Notes under the pieces: model-generated
Seen by the model: the letters and a program-made list of their open reading frames with translations, nothing else
What the model was told of the DNA's origin: nothing
Databases searched by the model: none
Source of the DNA: Platanthera guangdongensis
Taxonomy: Eukaryota; Streptophyta; Magnoliopsida; Asparagales; Orchidaceae
Assembly (NCBI GenBank): GCA_039583875.1
Contig: CM077147.1
Span: 159,544,821-159,608,820 of the forward strand
Length of the DNA: 64,000 bases
Direction: 5' to 3'
Shown: positions 10,445-21,200 of the stretch, piece after piece
Numbering within the stretch: the first letter of the stretch is position 1
Layout of the letters: each line of letters begins with the position of its first letter
Program-made: the position numbers and the translations under genes

Positions 10445-11214
10445 CAATATTGTCAAGATCGAGATCTTACCTAAGATCGGTCGGCAGTGGTAAAATCGTA
10501 AAACGTGAGATCGACACGAAACGATAAGATCTTACTTATTATACAAAATTATAAAAAATCTAATTTATATATAAAACTATCTAGTAGATAAATAATCATA
10601 AAACAATATATATATAATTATGTGAAAGATAAAACTGCAGATAGCAGACGTGGTGCCGTATGATACCTTATCGGAAGTAGGAGGTATCGACGGGCCTCTC
10701 TGATGTTCACGTTGGTGGCCTGGTGGGAGACTGAATGAGATCGGTTGGGTTGCAGCATTGTGAGATAGAGAGAGAGAGAGACGCACAAAAATGCAGTAGA
10801 GAAAAAGACGGGCGGCGTCGAGCCCTTCAGCAGCCGGCGGCGGTTTCCAAACTTGCTCTCTCTGTCGGCGTCGACCCATTCAGCAGCCGACGTCGACCGC
10901 TTCAGCAGCCGGCGGCGCGAGCAAAATGACTGATCGAGAGCAGCGTGATGAAGAACGGAGGAGCAGAACGAACGACTGCGGGGATTTTTCTGCGATTAGG
11001 GTTTGTGTTCGGGATTTGCGAGTTATTATAAGACTCTTTCGTGGAAACGGTAGGATCGGTTGTGATCGTAGGACCGTACGATCCTACGATCATAAACGAC
11101 GATTCTACCGTTTCTACGGAACGTGCGATCTAAGTTCGCCCGAGGATCGTTTCCCCCGTAAAAAACGTAAGATCGTACGATCTTACATGCAAAATCACGA
11201 TCTTGACAACATTG
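10445..11214. mobile_element. hAT-type MITE in copia A, 770 bp
   Basis: Flanked by a perfect 8-bp duplication ACTGCCTC (10437-10444 and 11215-11222). Ends are CAATATTGTCAAGATCG and, read inward from the right, CAATGTTGTCAAGATCG. Subterminal DNA is crowded with GATC/AAGATC/CGATC words. No transposase. Restriction to this copia copy shows it moved after copia A inserted. Termini and GATC-rich ends resemble the larger hAT at 31787-41309. Confidence 0.9.
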
Positions 11215-11516
11215 ACTGCCTCGACCTCCTTCATGATGCGGGCTATTCAGGGTGTAAGCTGAGTGACACCCCAATGGATGTAAACCACAAGTGCGTCGAG
11301 GCATCTGACTCGAATCTCCTATTCCAGAATCCAGAATATTATCGTCGCCTCGTTGGAAAATTGATCTATCTCACGGTAACCAAACCAGATATTTTCCTCG
11401 TTGTTGGTATTGTCAGTCGGTATATGCACTCCCCTCAAAGATCTCATCTTCAGGCTGTTGAACGCATTCTCAGATACCTTAAAACAGCTCCTGGCCAAGG
11501 ACTAGTTTACAGAACC
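11215..11516 (+). pseudogene. copia A RT/RNase H connection, 5' piece
   Basis: Continues the copia frame after the MITE: LDLLHDAGYSGCKLSDTPMD, YYRRLVGKLIYLTVTKPDIF, SPQRSHLQAVERILRYLKTA. These are the conserved post-RT motifs of copia. The last 89 bp are repeated at 13316-13404. Confidence 0.85.
11428..11516. repeat. 89-bp direct repeat, copy 1
   Basis: From ACTCCCCTC to TACAGAACC. Identical to 13316-13404 except one base. Both copies are copia coding sequence. Confidence 0.9.
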
Positions 11517-11703
11517 AGGAGATTGAGACAATGAACAACACCCTTTTGGTATTGCCAGTCCGGACCCCTATCGACCCTATGTCTTACATGTTGTATTGTG
11601 TCATTTATTGCGTAACATGTTGTATGGTTGTGTGGAATATATATGTTTATATATAATACATATAAATATAAACATATATATATATTAAAAATTTATGTTA
11701 AGA

Positions 11704-11734
<31 letters not shown>

Positions 11735-11740
11735 ATACAT

Positions 11741-11803
<63 letters not shown>

Positions 11804-13315
11804 AACATTTGATATAACTCCAGTTCAGAGGCAGCCCAGCAGAAAAGCAAAAGGGCGTTGTTCATCTTCCCAATCTCCCGGCTCAACAACGGCGCACAGT
11901 TAGGGCTCAGGTTTTACTGCTCCCAGACGCTCCTTCCCCGACATTGGCACTGCACCAGACACGGGCTCCTCACGTCGCGCATGGGCAACCCACGATTTCT
12001 TCTTCGGCCGTTTCCCACGACGAGCGGCCTCCAGGTTTTGACGCCCACGATCCCTCCTCCAATGGCTTCGACAACCTTGCTGCTCGACGCCCGCCTGCCG
12101 CTGCTGCCCTACAAGAAGAATAAGAAGAACATGAATCAGAGGGGATTGATGAAAATACGACATTGAAGCTTGACGTACGCAATTTCTGTGTGAGATTGTT
12201 GTGCTTGTTCTTGTTAGAAATTAGTCGTGATTAAAAGCTCCGTGTGAGAGCTCTAGGGGTAGGCGTGTGATTGATGTTGTTGTATGAGTTTAGTTGGTGA
12301 ACGATTTGCTGCTTGCAGTTTGTGATGCCCTGCTTCGTAGGGGAGAGAAAGGAAGATGTGGATGTATGGTACTTCCTGTTAGAGTTAGGAGTAAGTTTTA
12401 TTAGTGATGATAAACAGTGCCTGTGATAGTTGGAATGTTGTTGTATCTTGTTGCCTTTCCGGTTTGGGCTGTTATTCATTTAATGGGACTGCTGTTATCT
12501 GATTTATTTCCTGTGGAATCCTGTTGTTGAACGAAATCAGTTGCTACTGTTACCAGTTTATGAAGATGATGAACAATATTTAAAGTTCTTGTGCTTGTTC
12601 GCTGTGATGTGAAATAGGTTTTGGGTATAATTAAGAAATTGATTTATTTCCTGTTGTGTGAGATTTCGTGGATCCACCGTGAGTGATAAAGATTTCGTGG
12701 AGCCTCTATTGTGAGAGCGAGTGAAATTAGGATGTTAGGATTGTGGCTTCTCTACAGTGAATGAGATTTCGTGGAACCACTTTCGTGTGAGAGTGAGCGA
12801 TTTAATTCCTTGGTGCCCGTGTGCGATAGCGGCCGACCTCGGAGCGGAGAACGAAGGTGACGGGGAGTTCCTCGTGTGATCTCCATCGACTTCGAAATAC
12901 GGAAGACGCATCTTCTGTGGGTAATTGTTTCTTTCTCCTTCCTTTGTGTGTCTAAGTTTTCTCATTAAGATAATTAGATTCTTGTTGGGCATTCGCCCGA
13001 ATTTTGTCAGCAAATGCTACGTCGAAAACTCCAAACGGAAACGTATTTGGAGTTCACGATTTTTGTTATGCTACGACAAGAGAAACGGAACGAAAGTTGC
13101 GAACTTTCATCTCCGGATTTAAAATTAAACCATTATTTAAGAAAATTCACTTTTTGAAAGTAATTTTGTGCTTTCAAAAAAAAGTCCAAGTTGCGTAATT
13201 TCTTAAGTGTTGCGCCCGCTTTAAAATTGGAAAAAATTAATTATTCATCGCATGCATTTAGGATTTCCTATAAAAAGCCAACGGGCGCGCAAACCCTACG
13301 CATCGTCCTGCATCA
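11517..13315. other. 1.8-kb foreign insert inside copia A
   Basis: Not copia sequence. It starts with AT-rich DNA and a long (TA)n tract. From about 11820 to 12170 it is GC-richer, transcript-leader-like DNA without a convincing long frame. At 12660-12790 it has three copies of AGATTTCGTGGANCC. Near its right end, at about 13267, is a TATA-like CCTATAAAAAG. I see no terminal inverted repeats and no transposase. The insert is bracketed by the 89-bp direct repeats. Origin unknown. Confidence 0.6.
11715..11800. repeat. (TA)n microsatellite
   Basis: Nearly pure TA dinucleotide run interrupted once by ATACATCC. Confidence 0.95.
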
Positions 13316-13404
13316 ACTCCCCTAAAAGATCTCATCTTCAGGCTGTTGAACGCATTCTCAGATACCTTAAAACAGCTCCTGGCCAAGGACTAGTTTACAG
13401 AACC
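13316..13404. repeat. 89-bp direct repeat, copy 2
   Basis: See 11428-11516. One mismatch (CTAAAAG against CTCAAAG). Confidence 0.9.
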
Positions 13405-13900
13405 TCCTTTTCAGCTCCAACATTGGTGGCATACTAGGATGTTGATTATGTTGGTTCCCTTAATGACCGACGATCAACCAGTGATTTTTGCACTTATTTT
13501 GGAAGACATTTGATTACCTGGCGAAGCAAGAAGCAAGCGGTCGTTGCTCGATCATCAGCTGAGGCAGAATACCGGACAATGACATCTGTAGTGTCTGAAC
13601 TTATGTGGCTTGAAAGTCTTCTCACCGATCTGGGTGTAAAGCTACCTTCACCAGCTCTCCTCCTATGTGACATCCAAGTTGTTATACATATTGTCAAGAA
13701 CCCGGTCTTCCACGAAGGAACAAAGCATATCGAAGTCGACTGTCACTTCATCTGGGAGAAGGTTCAAATGAAGAAGCTCGATCTAAAGCATGTTCTAGGG
13801 ACTGAACAAGTTGCGGATGTCCTCACAAAGGCACTTTCCAGTACCCTCTTCTATCAGTGCTTGTCCAAGCTTGGCGCATACAATTTGTACGCTCCAGCTT

Positions 13901-13909
13901 GCGGGGGAG
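13901..13909 (+). promoter_or_regulatory. polypurine tract of copia A
   Basis: GCGGGGGAG directly before the 3' LTR, the plus-strand priming site. Confidence 0.8.
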
Positions 13910-14160
13910 TGTTAGAAAAGTCCATGTAAAGCGCCCATTATTGGGACCATTTTGTTTTCCTCTCCTCTCTTCTTTAGTCCCACATCATGTATGAGATCGT
14001 TCTCTCTCTATCTTCCTCATATATCTTTGTATTCTCTCTTTGTATTTAGTCCCACATCATGTATAAGATCGTTCTCTCTCTTTCTTCCTCATATATATTT
14101 GTATTCTCTTTGTATTTAGACTCACAAGCAATACATACACGTTTTTGAGATCTCTCAACA
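13910..14160 (+). repeat. 3' LTR of copia A, 251 bp
   Basis: Same ends as the 5' LTR. It contains an extra 72-bp tandem duplication (13976-14047 and 14048-14117, each starting AGTCCCACATCATGTAT), so it is 70 bp longer than the 5' LTR. Confidence 0.9.
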
Positions 14161-15075
14161 AAAGTTATGGCACTCACTCAACACTCACCAACATAGATCC
14201 TATCTTCTAGAGCACATTTTGGAAGAATTATTCCACATATTGAGTGAAATAATAGTGAGCAAATACTAGCACGCCTTTGAGATTACATATATTATTTACT
14301 ATGGTAATCGTTTTACACACTCTTCATCTTTTGTCGAGGTTTCCTCGACTCGAACTAGAGGTCCCACGTCAAACTATTCAAACCCCAAATCAATAACAAT
14401 CTCAAGCCCGTCCTATCTTGGGTGAGAGGCGACTCGCCAATGATCGTATAAAAACTAATTAGAAAGTTACTCTGACAATGATCATTACTCCACAAAAGAT
14501 TCAATCTCAGCTCATAGTCTGATAAAATTTGTTAACCGTAAACTAGTTTTGTTAAAATACTCGGGCCATAAAAGTAGCAATAAATAAATATCCATTACAA
14601 CGTTAAAATACCAATTTGAGATTGAAGCAACATCCATACACAGCACAAATGATCATGCAGGAATTTAATAATTTTCAGCAAATAATACATTCTATAAACG
14701 AGCAGACTTGGAATTTTACACACTCCAACTGGCGAAAGAAGATAAATGATGCGGAAGACAATACCAGTGATTCATCCTCTAAGTGGCTACTGCCGGCGAT
14801 GAGAAGAGGGCGCGGCGAACAATGGAACCAGGATCTGGGCTGCAAAGAACGACACATGTGATCAGATGGCTGCTAAAAACGACGAAACAGCCGATGAGGG
14901 GTTTGGATTCCCACCTCTGATGGCATTGAAGCTCTCAAGCCTCCAAGCATATTATGAAAGAAATGAATGCAGAAGAAATTTGAAAATAATTAGAAACATA
15001 CACTACAAAAATGCAGCTTTAAGATTAGAGGATGAATGGAAGAGTTGAGAAAAAAATGGTGAAAGCTCCAAAACC
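14161..15075 (-). other. flank and probable 3' UTR of SDA1
   Basis: Directly downstream of the SDA1 stop on the minus strand. No domain is recognisable in the short frames. The left portion carries a 29-bp match (14377-14405) to 5484-5512. Transcript end is not resolvable by eye. Confidence 0.5.
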
Positions 15076-15225
15076 TTATTTCCAGGCTTTCTTTCCCCTG
15101 AACTGCTTGTCTGCATGCTTTCTCAGCTGCTTCTTTTCTCGCCGGGTACGAGCAGCTCTCGATCTTTTGGCAGCGAGTGGCATCACCTTCTTGTGTTCTC
15201 TCTGTCGGTTGCTGAGACCGCCAGT
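15076..15225 (-). CDS. SDA1: SDA1 terminal exon (49 residues and stop)
   Basis: Acceptor CAATGCCAG before ACTGGC; reads TGGLSNRQREHKK, MPLAAKRSRAARTRREKK, KQFRGKKAWK and TAA at 15076-15078. It completes the KQKK end of the previous exon in phase 0, exactly as in the SDA1 family. Confidence 0.88.
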   Translation of the reverse strand, partial: TGGLSNRQREHKKVMPLAAKRSRAARTRREKKQLRKHADKQFRGKKAWK

Positions 15226-18200
15226 CTGGCATTGAACAACATTTTATTTAAATCGCAAATTCATCAAAATAGTAGAGTTCCGAGTTATCGACATTAAGGA
15301 GTATCTTATCTTTCCCAGATCCAACTCAATTTTTTAAGATGTGCTTGGACTTTTGCTACTTTTTTATGAAGCCCAATAAATTATTAATCTCTTGTAATTG
15401 TGTATAAAAAGAGAAGAAACTCCAGTGTAGGCTTTGTGGAGTAGGAAACATTGAGCCACATAAATTTTTGTATTCCTTACTTTCTAAGAAATTTCGTTCT
15501 TACTTTGTTCTCTTTAACAACAGTGGAAGTGTTTGATTCTTAACATTACGTTCAACACTGACAAAATAGACAATGAAAAGCAGAACAAAAGAAAATTAAT
15601 CAAGAAAGCAATAAAAAGACATTTTCATTGCCCAAACAAGAGGATAGTAAAACATTTACTAGAAAAACAACCACATGCTCTTAAATATAGCGGGTCTTTG
15701 CTTGCACGAACACCAAGAGTAGTTTAAAGGCTTTAATCCCAATGTCTCTTTAAATATACTAATCTTCACTCCATCCTCACAATTTCCAGCAATTGGCATT
15801 CAAAGATTTTTTTCAGAACACTCAGAACCAAACAGAGTGATATAATGTCTAGTTTACAGAACTTACATTCAAAATATCCAAAATATAATTTTTATTGCTT
15901 AAAGCTGCTAAAAGTATGTCCTCATTGAGTCATCGGCATTCTCATTCTCAAGCGTACGCCTGTAACAGTTCCAAATAACATTGTATCACCCTTAACTATT
16001 TATATTTTAAACGAAATAAATCAGAAAATTGATTTTTTTAGATTGACTAAATTTACATATTGTTACGGAGCTACACAACGACGAGCCTCCTTGAAAAGTT
16101 TACAAGCGCCGTGCGCGTATATCGGATGGCCCCGGCATTCCTGCGGAAGATAATTAGTAATTTATTGGTTGCTTCGTTTGCCTGAGACGTTTTATTTGTT
16201 GTTTTGTTTGCTTGCGTCATTTTAAGTATCTTCGTATTTCCTAATTTCCGAATTTCCTTTTGTATTCGCTCCTCATCGCTATAAGAGGCGTAAGCCCTGT
16301 ATTATTTTCATCCTGGAATGAAAGTGTGTTTTCTCTTTCTCCTATAAACTCTACTCCCTCCTCTCTTCCTCTCTCTCTCTCCCTCTCTTCCTCTTTCCCG
16401 TAGCTGCCGATCTCCCGATACCGCAACAATTGGTCCGACCTGCCGCGTACCCGCGTGCCCGGCCACCGCCCCGTCAATTTTGGAAGCGGCATCACTTCTG
16501 CATATCGGGGACACCGCACCACCTCGTCCCCCCGGTTGCCCGGCACTTGCCTTGGATCTTCCCACCTTCGCCGGAGTAGACCCGATTGGGTGGATCGCCA
16601 AGGCAGAACGGTATTTCAATCTCCACCACAGACCCGAGCAGGATAAGGTCTCTACCGCCGTCGTGGGACTCGGCGGCTCTGCCCTCCACTGGGCCCGATG
16701 GCTTCGTCAGACCAACCCGACCATCTCCTAGTCGGAAATCAAGCATGAAATAAATCGCAGCTATAACAACCGTTATTCCGACTCCGCCATCGAAAGACTA
16801 TGCGGGGTACGACAATCTGGTGCGCTGGATGACTACATCAATGAGCATTCTTGTCATGGCGTCGTCTAGGCGTCTCCTAGGCGTCACGGCGCCCCATTGT
16901 AAACAATGCGTTTGACAATTTTTTTTATATAAAAATATGGGAATAGACTGCGGTTTATATATAAACTTATAAACCGCAGTCTATTCCATGAACCCGAGCA
17001 TATACTGCGGTTATTTTTAAATCGTAGTTTATTCCTTGAACCAGAGAATAGACTGCGGTTTATATATAAACCGCAGTCTATGCTAGGGATCAGTGTAGAA
17101 TAGATTGTGGTTTATATATAAACCGCAGTCTATTCTCAAATAGACTGCGGTGTATGAAACAACCGCAGTCTATTCCATGAACCCGAGCATATACTGCGGT
17201 TATTTTAAAACCGCAGTTTATTCTTTGAACCAGAGAATAGACTGCGGTTGTTACTAGAACCGCAGTCTATGCTAGGGTTCATTGTAGAATAGACTGCGGT
17301 TCATAGATAAACCGCAGTCGAATCACAAATCAGGAAATAGACTGCGGTTTATAAAACAACCGCAGTCTATAATTCATCAAATAGACTGCGGTTGTTGGAC
17401 AATAACCGCAGTCTATTCTACCCTGAACCTCAGAATAGACTGCGGTTTATGCATAAACCGCAGTCTATACTATCTATTTTTAATTTTAAACCGCAGTCTA
17501 TACTATCTATTTTTAAATTTTAACCGTGAGCCGTAAAAATCTAGTGTTTCCCCGAGTTTTTGGTTCTTCTTTTTACGGTCGCTGCGCTTTGCGAGAAACC
17601 CTAAAAGCGATTTTGTTCAAGTTTCTGCTCTCCTTTGTTTTGAATTGACGATTCTTCTTCGACAAAAATAATATTCTCACTTAGGTATACTATTTATTAA
17701 TACCTTTTCACTGTTTTGAACTTTTGATCTCTGTGGTCTGTGCTAAACTGTTAATGTTTTTATTATTATTAGTTTATTACTTTATTAGTAGACTAGTAGT
17801 AGTATTGTAGTAGTAGTAAATTAGTAATGTAGTATAAACATTGTGTTCAAGTTTCTGCTCTTCTTGCTATTCTAACTGCAGTCTATAATTCATCAAATAG
17901 ACTGCGGTTGTTGGACAATAACCGCAGTCTATTCTACCCTGAACCTCAGAATAGACTGCGGTTTATGCATAAACCGCAGTCTATACTATCTATTTTTAAA
18001 TTTTAAACCGCAGTATATACTATCTATTTTTAAATTTTAACCGCGAGCCGTAAAAATCTAGTGTTTCCCCGAGTTTTTGGTTCTTTTTACGGTCGCTGCG
18101 CTTTGCAAGAAACCCTAAAAGCGATTTTGTTCAAGTTTTTGCTCTCCTTTGCTTCGAATTGACGATTCTTGTTCGACAAAACTAATATTCTCACTTAGGT

Positions 18201-21200
18201 ATACTATTTCTTAATACCTTTTCACTGTTTTGAACTTTTGATCTCTGTGGTCTGTGCTAAACTGCTAATGTTTTTATTATTATTAGTTTATTACTTTATT
18301 AGTAGACTAGTAGTAGTACTGTAGTAGTAGTAAATTAGTAATGTATTATAAACATTGTGTTCAAGTTTCTGCTCTTCTTGCTATTCTAAATGTATATGAA
18401 GTTAAAAACAACACAATGTGCCGAAATATTGCAGTTTAACCCCTATTATACATGTCTAAAACTCCTGAGTAACATACTAACATTGTAACATATATATTTA
18501 TATGTGTGAATTGTGATTGTGTGGTAGTAACTAGTATCTCAATATCATTACGGTTTTGTATGAATTTTGTTTAGGTTTTTTGTATGCTTTAGATTTTTTT
18601 ATGGATTTACAGGAAAATGTCGCATAAGGGATCTTCATCGAGGTCAACAAGAGGCTTCACGAAAATGAATGAATTGAATAAGCTTAGGCTATAGGGGAAG
18701 AAGCTTATTATTTTTTCCGTGATGATGGCCGCAATATTCTCGGGCCTGAAACAAATAAATTGATGAGTTATATGGGATCTCTTGTGAATTGTTATGTGTC
18801 AATTACATATGTTGCATGCAAGGATGTTGATAAACAAATTAAAAATCAAATATGAACAGAATTAAATATACGCAACCTTGTTATCAGTGATTACATATCT
18901 TTGGTGTTTTAGTTAATTTTTAATTGATATTGTCTATTATTTCTAGATTTATTTTGATAATATTGATGGTCATTACAAGACATTAATGAAAAGCATGAGT
19001 GAAAGTTGGAGGACTTGAAAATCCAAACTTTTTATCAATTATGTAAAAAATGTTGATTTAGAACATCAATACAATGTTACTGTCAAATATAGTTTTATTA
19101 CTGCCGAAGACTGGAGAGTTTTTGTCGATCATCGCACTACTACAGAATATATGGTTATGTGTTCTTATTAAATTCAATGTTTTATATCATTCTTTAACTT
19201 TATAACTTATAAACAAATTAAGTATTAACACATATTTATTTGTGTAGGAGAAAAGTAAGATTAATACTGGAGAGCAAAAGCACGAAAGACCTTTCATACT
19301 GCTTCTAGAATGGTTATTCTGGATTAGAAAAAAGAATGGTATTAGCTTTCTACTTCTCTCTTATTTTTGTATTTTAAAATTTGATTTTTTTTCAATTATT
19401 TGTATGATAATTTATTTTTATTTTATTGTCAAGGTTGAACAAGGTGAAGCTGCACCAATTTCACGTGCGAAGCTATGGAAAGTCGGTCATAAAAGAAAGA
19501 CTGGTGAATAGATTAGTAAAGATGCAGCTGAGTTGGCATCTAAAATGATAAGTATAAATGTATCATTTCATCATTTGTAAATTATCAATAGTAATATTTC
19601 TTAAGAAGTATATTTTCTTATCTGCAATTCTGTTCCAATATTTATTACTTTTGTTTAGGATGAGTTGTCGAGCCAATATTCCCAGAGTGCTGAAACAGTG
19701 TCACAGGGAAGAAATGACATCCTTGCATATGTTTTAGGCCAAGAACATCCGGACAGAGTTAGAGCTGGTGGCAATTTTTCCACCATTACAAGATTTTTCA
19801 AGAATGATAGGCGGAGCGAGAGGACACCAATAGCTCGTATTGAAAATGTTGAAGCTCTAGTACAAGAAAGATTGAGCCAGCAACAAGAATTATGGATCTA
19901 AAAAGAACAAGCGCAGCAAGAATTATGGATCCAAAAAGAACAAGCACAACAAGAATTATGGAGCCAAAAAGAACAAACGCAACAAGCCGAGATTAGTAGT
20001 ATGAAGAATCAAATTGAAGAACTTATGCGCATGTTTAGTGCTGGAACTGGAACAAGTGTTGCACTTGCAGTTGCACAGGTATTATTATGTTTAAATATTT
20101 ATACTTTTATGAAATGTTATGTTTTTTTTTGTTACGTAGGTAATTAACTATTTTTTTATTTTTGGTTTTTCAGCCGGAGCATGAATCCAGGTCACATGAA
20201 CCTGAGAGTAGTCAGAGTAGACATGAGCTAATACCTTCTACGGTATTATAATTTATAATATTATTTTTGACTTTTATATAATCAATGAATTTAATATTAA
20301 TGTCCACATTCCACAATATTAATTCTTTTATTTTCACAGGCTAGGGAGACTACAAATGAATTCATTAATATTTTGCCCAGTTTCATAAATAAGATGAAGA
20401 ATGAAGATAAAATAATATCTCTAGTATTAGATTCAACAGTATTTAAGAGTGTTGAATCAACATATACATACATTGAAAATTCAGAGTTGTATGATTTTCT
20501 AAATATGAAAATGCTTGCAGCTAACATCATATTAGCATGCATTGGGTGAGTATTGTGCATCTGACTACTGAGTATCAAATATTACAAAATTAAGAACTTT
20601 TATTAATATATAAATTGATTTTGAATTTACATGTTTTTGCAGGTACATAGACTCACAATTAAAGAAATTTACATACAATACTGGTGTATATTTTCATAAT
20701 CCACATGTCATTTTTGCTATTGATGATGACTATGCCAAAGAACATTCAAAAATACGAGTTGAAGATCTAAAAAACAGACTTAGCACGCTTAGTCAACTCC
20801 AATCAAATTCTTTATTATTTGTGCCCTATAATAGATTGTAAGTATGAAAAATCTTTGTATCAAATATCAATGATTATTACTATTTTTTATTCTAATTAAG
20901 TTATTAATTTTTTCATTTGTTTCACAGAGAACATTGGATGTTGGCTATTATTGATTATAATAATTATACAGTTTATTGGCTTGATCTCATAAATAATGAC
21001 ATTCGTGATAATATTAAAAATGTCATTACAAAATAAGTTTATTAATGAGTTATTTACTTACTTTCCTATTTGGAATTAAAATTTTGCTATAAACTATTTT
21101 TTTTATATTTTATGAAGTGCATTTAAAGATTTAGCAAAAAAGCGGCGTACCAGTTTTAAAAAACTAAAGGTTACAAAGTTGATTCCGGTAAATTTAAGAA

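Larger units (their letters stand above)
13316..13929 (+). pseudogene. copia A RNase H, 3' piece
   Basis: After the second 89-bp repeat the frame reads DVDYVGSLNDRRSTSDFCTY, then the open frame 13510-13929: LITWRSKKQAVVARSSAEAE, WLESLLTDLG, PVFHEGTKHIEVDCHFI, DVLTKALS. These are the ordered RNase H motifs of copia, with the acidic residues of DVDY and AEAEYR retained. One stop (TAG at about 13434) interrupts the junction. Confidence 0.85.
6078..14160 (+). mobile_element. Ty1/copia retrotransposon A, decayed, with secondary insertions
   Basis: LTRs begin TGTTAGAAAAG and end CTCTCAACA. Flanks are AAAGC (6073-6077) and AAAGT (14161-14165), a 4-of-5 match to a target duplication. The order is 5' LTR, tRNA-Met primer site, long leader, gag, protease, integrase, reverse transcriptase, RNase H, polypurine tract and 3' LTR, which is copia order. 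The coding part carries several frameshifts and stops and two insertions: a hAT MITE (10445-11214) and a 1.8-kb foreign segment (11517-13315). The element cannot act autonomously. Confidence 0.92.

Noticed and set aside
11698..11889. Minus-strand frame of alternating Ile/Tyr
   Set aside because: Translation of a (TA)n microsatellite.
15032..15235. Plus-strand open frames over the terminal SDA1 exon
   Set aside because: They are shadows of the minus-strand exon that matches the SDA1 C-terminus.
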